Shown piece after piece: positions 57,140 through 64,000 of a stretch of DNA of 64,000 nt (within the stretch, counting starts at the first letter, position 1; each line of letters starts with the position of its first letter). Source of the stretch: Corythucha ciliata. Lineage: Eukaryota; Arthropoda; Insecta; Hemiptera; Tingidae. The position numbers were made by a program, and so were the translations under genes. Below the pieces are notes generated by a model. It saw only the letters and a program-made list of their open reading frames with translations, was not told the origin of the DNA and searched no databases. The DNA lies in assembly GCA_038030265.1 (NCBI GenBank), contig CM075938.1, positions 14,795,009 to 14,859,008 of the forward strand. Direction: 5' to 3'.

Positions 57140-58050
57140 GGGCCTTAGTTTAAACATAATTGCACGAATTGGGGCCTTTTTCAAGGCGGAAGATGTATGC
57201 TACCAGGCTCTATGGCTCTATCAGAGCCTCTATCCGCGGCAATGCGATTTTAGGGTCCTTCTTCCTGCTAAAATGCGTCGGTTGCCGACCCCAGCTCGTT
57301 CATAAAAACGGCCCTCGCAAAGTTTTCTCCATTCAAGCAACTATTTTTCGCTATTACTCTATTTTAGCCACAAAATTGAATGTTTTTCGTTTTAAGATTG
57401 CGCACGTACGCCCATTTCCTATATTTTCGAAATTTTATATTCAATTTTTCTCGATTCCACTCACCAGAAACCACGAATGACTGGCTTTTGTAGGTTTCGG
57501 CCATGATGTCGCACGCATTATTTCACAGTTTAACTTAAACGATAAAAGCTTTCTATCTCAAGTTTAGCGGCGGGACTGGCCTCGGGAACGGTGATTGAGC
57601 TCCATATGTCCGTGGTAGCTAACCGGTGACCGCGCGCATTTCACAATTAATGCCATGATTCAGCTTTCTGTCTCCATTTTAGCTACGAAAATGCTTCCAG
57701 AAACTGCGAATCAGCTCCACTTCACCAATTTGATCCGCAAACTTGACTGTCAGGCCGGAAACCAAGAATTACTCCTATGTTGGTCAATTTTAATCGCATA
57801 AATATGCATCCAGAAGTAGGGGATTTGTCGTTTTTCGCTAATATGGTCCAATGTATAGCCGTAAAATTACCTATCTAGTGATAATCTTTCACTGACAATT
57901 TTCCGCGATGTAAGCCATCATGATTCATCGTTCTGCTTGAATTTTAGCCACGGAGTTGCCTCCAGAAACCAAGAATCGGCTCTGTTCGTTAATTGGAGTC
58001 GCAAAGTTGCCACGTGCCAGAAAATAAGAATTAGCGTTATCGGTCAATTT
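57140..58050 (-). repeat. Array block I, distal part
   Basis: The 50-bp variant returns (GAGTTGCCTCCAGAAACC near 57954), mixed with minus-orientation 30-bp words such as TATTTTAGCCAC and TTTTAGCTACG. The interval 57150-57360 is poorly matched. Confidence 0.55.
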
Positions 58051-58059
58051 TTGGAGGGG

Positions 58060-61000
58060 TGAGGGAGCGGGGACGTAAAAGTCCTTGTGCTATTAGGGGC
58101 TGCGCACTTATGCAGCCCGTTAGCGTAATTTAACGTGGTTGACCTTCAAAAAGTGTCACGCTTATTACTTTTGAAGGGGGGGGGGCAGTTTTTGTGGATT
58201 TGAATGTTCCAAAAACAAGTTTGTGAGGTTATATTGGGCAAAGCAACAGAAAAATAACAGGAATTCAATTAATTATTTAATTACTTCATTCCCGTCCCCC
58301 CCCCCAAAAGTTGTAAAAATTGGCCGTAAGCATGAGAAACAGAGGGCTCACAGTTTGATTTTATCGGAAGCTTCCAAAAAGACCCGTGTCAAGGCGAACT
58401 TTTTTCTTGAAAAATAAATGAAAAATACAGACAACCTCAATTCCCCTCCCCTCACCAACAACAACCCATCAAGCTTAAGGTTTTTCGGTCTTTGAAGCCA
58501 ACAAATTTAATTTCGAACGTCTTAAAACCCCCCAGAGGTGGCGGTGGTGGTGGTGTTGGTTTGGGGGTGAAAAAGTTCGTTTGAACTTTTTTTCTCTCTC
58601 TCGGTTTTTCTTTTTCTTTTTTAAAAATTATAGCCTCGCCCCGGTTGGATAGAGAGGAGGGGGGAGGTGAAAAAGGAAACGGTTGATCATTTTCGCGGAT
58701 CCGTGGTGTAGCAAACACGCAAACCTTCCCACCCCCTCACCACCAACTGACAGGGGGCTTTCCTGTGAATTGTTGGGAGGCGGGGGTGGATACGAGGTCC
58801 TGGTGGTTGGGATGCATAAAAACTAGGTCGTAAATCACCCCTCTGATTCAATATTCAACTGACCCGAAAGTATTCAATAATTCATTTTCTCGAAATTTAT
58901 TTATCAATTCCATGGTAGAGAGCATTAGTACGTGAAGAGGTTGAAGGGAGGGTGGAGGATATTGAAGCAAAGTTACCAGAAAATATGAGAGATCGTTTTC
59001 TTATTTGAAGGATAACTATTTGTTGTAAACTCCAACTGAAAGAGTGTGGACCGAACATTTTTTTTTTTTTTCAACGCGAAACTGCACCTCAAAGAACAAT
59101 AATTTTTTTCTTCAGCGCAGTAGCGACTTTGTGGATCAATTGTTTCCAGAAAATATCTAATGAGCTTCCCCATCATATCGGAAATATTCGAGCTTCAAAG
59201 GCCTCGCCCATTCCACTCCCACAGTCCTTTCAGTCAACATATTCATCCAGCATGGGGCAATTGCGGTTGAAGTTCAAAAGCGTCTCCTTTCAATACGACA
59301 AATAAATGCATTCCTTCATGATAAAGGAAGGAGGGGAAGAAGGAAAGGAAAAGATCATCTTCTTTGATGTTCCTGAGTAAAGAAAAAATAGTTCCCGACG
59401 ATTCCGGAAGCTTGATTTCATCGCAAGAATGATTTTAATTATAAAAATACGACATTTTTATTATTTCTTTCTCGTTCAGCGTTCATCAAAATCAGATGAT
59501 TTATAAGCGTTTTCCACTCAAATGACTGACAGCAATGCCAGGGAAGGAAGTATGAAAGAAGACTCATTTTAAAATTCCAGGTTTTTATTGGTAAATGGAG
59601 GGCGGCCGATATTGATGCTCTATACCTCTTTTTTTTTCCTCCCTCACTTTGCGGAAAGGTAGGCAAAATGAAAGGATATTCAATTTGCATCACTCGTGCA
59701 CAGGTAAATGAACATCCGACAAATTAGTAATTTTGGGCCTTAAAATTAATAAGACAACTAGAGAGGAATTCAATGCTTTCATACCCCTGCCCTTCTGCTT
59801 TCTCTTTTTCCTTGTTTTAATTTTCTTCTACCTACCGCTCCCAATCCCTTTATGTATACCCCCTGAAACAGAGATGCCTGCAGTTGACGTCCACTTGACT
59901 TGCCACTTTATCTTAAACTAAATCTTTCTAATTATCCACCTCCCACTTAAAATCCTTTAACGCGCAAACTCCACACACGTGCACCCCACTCCCACCACCA
60001 CCAACCTACATTCTAATCTTAGGCCCATTATTTCTAAATCAATTCCCTTCAAACAATTTGAATATTCAGCAGATAGAATCTAATCACGACGGTCGTGGAA
60101 TGTTAATAGTGCAGTTCTCATTCCGAAAACTTCCCTACCGCCCTTTAAAGAGAGGGCGAAGAGCTATGAAGTGAGCGTATTATTATACAAAGTTTATTTT
60201 ATCGCGTTTATATAGGAATTAACTTAGAACTAGGATGTGATTACATTTGATTTGAATTTTGGCTTATCTCATTTCACACGGAAGCTGGTAAATTAATTAA
60301 GCTTACACAGTTCCTGACGTTTCACAACTCACTCCATTATCCGAACACTCATAATGATTTCCATAATTTGCCTTTTGAGCACTCTCGAGCTTTTTTCCAG
60401 CTATTGTTAACTCTAACAAATGAAGGAATAATAATTAAAATTAACGCCTAAAAACCGCTACAAATTTCGTCTTGTTAATGTACTTTTGCCTCACTTTAAA
60501 CGTTGTTAATTTGACTTTCCTCGCTGTCTCCTTTGCCTCCTCTTTAAAACCCATTTATACCAAAAAGAGGAAACAAAAGGATGCCAAGAGAACAAGCTTT
60601 TGCATTCACTTTCACGAGTCATCAAGTTCATCATCGACCCCCCCCCCCCCCGTTCGACCTTCTTTGAGAGTGGTATCCATTTTGGATTCATCTCGTCCGT
60701 TTAAAAAGTTTTATGAAACATACGGGTGAACCTCTCTCTACCCACCACAGCCCAGTTTTAATAAAAAAAAAACTTTGTTGTGACATTTAAATTTTCCTTC
60801 GAGACAATACGCATTTGTTTCTAGTTTTATTATACGGAGTTTCGCGCGAAGGGTGGGAAAACGAGTTATTCCAGCACCGATATCGTTGCCCCCCCCCCTC
60901 CAACCCACGCAATATTCACCAACCCAATACATCCATCGAATTGGAATGACTTTTTCAATTTTATCTTCGAAAGGGGAAACTAATAAAAATTCAAATGTTC

Positions 61001-61820
61001 AACGTCCAACTACTCTGACCCCCTCCCCCCCGCCACACCACCAGTACATATAAGTTTCTAGTGAAAACGGTTCGACCCATTCAACATACCATTCACTTCA
61101 TTACGTCCCTAGAACAAAAAAAAATGTTTTAAAAAGGAAGAAAAAAGGTTTATTTGACCCAAGAGCGTCAAGATCGTGAGGGATTTCCCTTGAGGTCATA
61201 ACTCTCTCAGGGGCTAAGACCGGTGAAGATGCTAGAGAGCTCTAAAAACGGTTTATGATGGCATAATATTATTGGATATTTTTATGTTTGATATAGGTAT
61301 AAGTTCAACCTTTTGTGTATCGTTTTCATGAAGAATTAGCTCTTTCCTTTAAACGGAAAGTGAACTTTTTATGCAGCGCCCCTTTCCTTTTTTTAATAGT
61401 TGCGCGTAAACCACACAAGGACGAGCAACTTTTTAACCGCATTTACATTTATTGAAATATAAAAATTGTGAATGGAACCTTGGACGCCCCTTGAAATGGC
61501 CAAAAATGTGTGTTTTGCTTCGTCACGCGGGTTTCGGTCGTTTTTCTCGACTCATGGGTCGTTTCCATAGCCTCGCGCGGCCTCTAGGCCAGAACTATCG
61601 CGGGGCCACCGCACGGTTTGTACTGTACATTTTTGTAAAACATAAAGGTAAACTTGTACATAATTATACGCAATCGTGTACTATCCACGAGCCGTAAGAA
61701 TGCCTCTGACGAAAAATTCCCTCCACCCCCCCCCCGGCAGATCACCAACCTGTAGAGGGGCAGGCAAGAGGAACCCTGTCATTCATCGAAGATCCGAATG
61801 TTTCTGAGACTGTAATTCAG
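58060..61820. other. Single-copy-looking tract, no supported gene
   Basis: A small stem, GGGCTGC/GCAGCCC with an 8-base loop, lies at about 58099-58120. The rest is polypyrimidine-rich with long C-runs (14 bases at 60638-60651) and CCACCACC patches. A GC-richer patch at 61480-61620 has an 81-codon + frame without recognisable similarity. No host gene can be supported. Confidence 0.4.
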
Positions 61821-61822
61821 GG

Positions 61823-62106
61823 CCGACCAACCTTTTTTGGTCGTGGGCCATAAACCTAGTTGTAGGAACTCAGGCCAGCCACCCATCCTCCCCCCCCCCA
61901 CCACCCAATCGAGCACAACACTTTTGATATTTGCAAAAGGCCGTGACGCTCTGAATGAAACACACTTGGGGGCTGTTCAATAACTTTCGGCAACATAAGT
62001 TAATCACAGTATATGTATAATAGTGTTTTCCATTTGCACAAAAAATAAGCCCTGTGCCAGCTCATTGCAGTGACGTCCTTAGACATTTGGCGCCCCCGGG
62101 CGAATG
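61823..62106 (-). mobile_element. Dispersed repeat copy 2 (hAT-like ends?)
   Basis: The reverse complement runs from CCCGGGGGCGCCAAATGTC to AAAGGTTGGTCGGCCCTG, and aligns throughout with 51053-51330. The two copies differ by many substitutions and by a G-run insertion near 61890-61899, so they are old or long separated. Array block J starts immediately to the right. Confidence 0.7.
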
Positions 62107-62109
62107 ATT

Positions 62110-64000
62110 TCACAACGCCACCGCGAATTCGCCTTCAGGATCTGCGAGTTAGTGTTTTTTTCCACACTTCTTCTCAATTTTATCGGCGAATTAGCGATTT
62201 ATCTCAATTTTGGCTTCGAATTAGCGATTTAACTCCATTTCAGCCGTGAATTAGCAATTTTTCTAGCAATGAATTTGTGTTTTTCCAGATTTGAGCCGCT
62301 AGCGAGTTAACCCGTGAATTTTCGCCATAATGTCGAATTTTAGCCAAGAAGTTGTCTCCGGATTGTTTCTGTGAAATAGCAAATGTTCTCAATTTAGCCC
62401 TATAAATAGCAATTTTTCTGTAGTACTTCAGCCGTGAACTATCGTTTCACCCAATTTTAGCCTTCTATCAATGAGCCATCATAAAGAGTTTTGTTCCCAA
62501 TTTTCGCTGTTAATTATCGTATTTTCTGAATTTTATCCGTGAATTAGCGCATTATCCTCATTTAGCCGTGAATTAGCTATTTTGTCCACTTTCAGTCACG
62601 AAGTTAGCTTCAGAAGCCGCAATGCGCGATTTCTCCATATAAACAGCGAAATAGCGTATTTTGCACACACCAGCGCTTCTTCTCAATTTTATCGGTGAAT
62701 TCCCGGTTTCTCCCCATTTCCAAGCGATTTTTTGTCATATTAGCAATTTTTCTCCATATTAGCCGTGAATTAGCGATTTATCTGAATTTTGCAGTGAATT
62801 TTTAATTTCTTAATTTTCTGTGAATTAGCAAATTTTCTCAAATTAACCCCCCCCCCCTAGCAATTTTTCTTGGTTTTAGCCACAAATCAGCGTTTTTCCT
62901 CATTTCAGCCGCTAATTATGGATTTTCCGCGTTTCATCGACGAATTTAGAGTTCCCCCAATTTTCGCCGCGGATTACTTAATGCTTTTTCTGAACATTGG
63001 CCGCGGATTTGCGATTTTTTTTTTTTTTTTTTTTTTTCTGGCACGAAGTTCCAGAAGTCACGTTTTCTACATTTAATCAGCGAATTAACGTTTTCTTTAC
63101 TTCAGCACTTCTTCCCAATTTTATTGATGAATTAGCAATTTTTTCTCAATTTTAGTCGCGAATTAGTGATTCTTTATCACAGCGATTTTTCACATTGCCA
63201 GATGTGAATTAGCGATTTACCCGAATTTTCGTGTTTTTCTTATTTTAGCCGCTAATTAGCGATATTTCTCAATTTCATCCATGAATAAGCAACTTTTCTT
63301 AATTTTAGCTGCGAATTAGCGATATTTTTTTGGCTTTTAACCATGGTTTAGCGTTTTTCGGAGTTTGAGTCACGAACTTGCCCTCAGAAGCTGAAAACTG
63401 TCGTTTCCATACTTGTAGCTTCTTATACATGGGTTTTTTTATTATCTTGTGTTTTTCAATTTATTCTCCTATTTAGCCGTGAATACGTGATTTACACCGC
63501 TAAAGAGCCATTTTACCCACTTTTTTACGCAAAGCGTTTTCAATTTTAGCTACGAATATAGTACATTTGTTTCTGTATTTTAGCCGCAAACAATCGCTTT
63601 TTCCCCATTCTATTCACGAGTTAGCGCAGTTTTTCTAGTTTTAACTTTGAATTAGGGAATTTCCTAAATTTTGTCCGTGAATGATCGCTTTTTCTCAATT
63701 TTGATCTTGTATGAACGCCCTTTCTCGATTTCAACGAGCAGACTTTCCCTAAGATCAGCATTTGCCGGTTTCTGCTTAGTTTCAACCTTGAAGGGGCCGC
63801 CATAAACTACGAGTTATCGTTTTCTCCCTCAATTTCGGGCTGGAAGTTCAGCTCTTTTTCTCAGTGTTATTCGCAAATTAGCAGCGCGTTTTCTCAATTT
63901 TACCACGGCATCAACACTTTGTCTATATGCTAGTCAAAATTCGGAGTCATGATTAATCATCCAAAACCCAACGACGAGACAATAACGTTCCATTTTTGGC
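62110..64000 (-). repeat. Array block J of the ~30-bp degenerate repeat
   Basis: This is the clearest minus-orientation block: GAATTAGCGATTTATCTCAA and TTTTAGCCGTGAATTAGC recur almost without break from 62180 to 63330, then decay toward the window end. A T-run lies near 63017-63037. The block probably continues beyond the window. Confidence 0.8.

Larger units (their letters stand above)
55600..57140. repeat. Degenerate array, 'GAAATTGCAAGTTTCAGG' type with GC-rich inserts
   Basis: Units of about 30 bp (TTCAGTGAAATTGCAAGTT) are punctuated at intervals by a GC-richer phrase. Examples are GGGCGTGGATCCTGGGCGAG near 55664, GGTCGAGCCCACC near 55947, GGGCGTGAACCATGG near 56069 and GGGCTCGAAACCCTGG near 56788. 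This suggests a composite higher-order unit. It hosts the two tRNA-like modules. Confidence 0.55.

Noticed and set aside
58099..58120. Terminator-like hairpin
   Set aside because: A 7-bp GC stem with an 8-base loop exists, but no gene ends nearby and such terminators are not expected in animal nuclear DNA.

Overview
The window looks like nuclear DNA from an animal, most likely an arthropod; I cannot name the species from sequence alone. It is AT-rich, crowded with poly-A/poly-T tracts and G or C homopolymers of 10-14 bases, has no operon-like spacing, and its only recognisable proteins belong to non-LTR retrotransposons. I found no host gene, exon chain, rRNA gene or canonical tRNA gene that I can defend.

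Three kinds of sequence alternate. (1) Multi-kilobase blocks of degenerate short-period repeat. The main family has a unit of about 30 bp built from the words CAATTTTAGC, GAATTAGCG and a T-run. Blocks read in one direction at about 3690-5560, 34140-36280, 44750-46360, 50230-51690, 54310-58050 and 62110-64000, and in the opposite direction at about 8085-9160, 15690-16830, 21415-23345 and 39770-41110. Related families with other units sit beside them (2085-3180, 5640-6190, 17310-17600, 23530-23800, 29920-30390, 49750-50220, 55600-57140). (2) Single-copy-looking tracts between the blocks, rich in polypurine/polypyrimidine (6190-8080, 9717-15040, 17600-20645, 24176-27460, 36400-39540, 46440-49640, 51700-54300, 58060-61820), where no gene could be supported. 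(3) Mobile elements, many of them nested in the repeat blocks.

The best-defined element is a non-LTR retrotransposon of the restriction-like-endonuclease type at about 41265-44716 on the + strand. It has one N-terminal C2H2 finger, a complete-looking reverse transcriptase core (catalytic YADD), then one in-frame TGA, then a CCHC knuckle and an endonuclease-like domain. Apart from that stop the frame is open over about 3 kb, so the copy looks young. A second element is a 5'-truncated LINE of the CR1/Jockey-like kind on the - strand at 32299-33428.

Non-autonomous elements include MITEs with TTA duplications (33820-34020, 46000-46135), a possible 2.3 kb element with a TAA duplication that carries repeat arrays (1054-3393), a hAT-like MITE (23914-24175), several foldback elements (342-686, 9200-9716, 27578-28083, 29424-29639), tRNA-like modules (22362-22435, 47942-48010, 56337-56410, 56550-56622) and an inverted pair of one dispersed repeat (51053-51330 and 61823-62106).

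The most unusual structures are the foldback at 9200-9716, whose arms and dyad centre repeat the 14-bp palindrome CATTTCATGAAATG; a perfect 31-bp hairpin at 45714-45778 made from one array unit; and the arrays themselves, which appear to be an old satellite-like substrate broken into oriented blocks and used as a landing zone for other elements.
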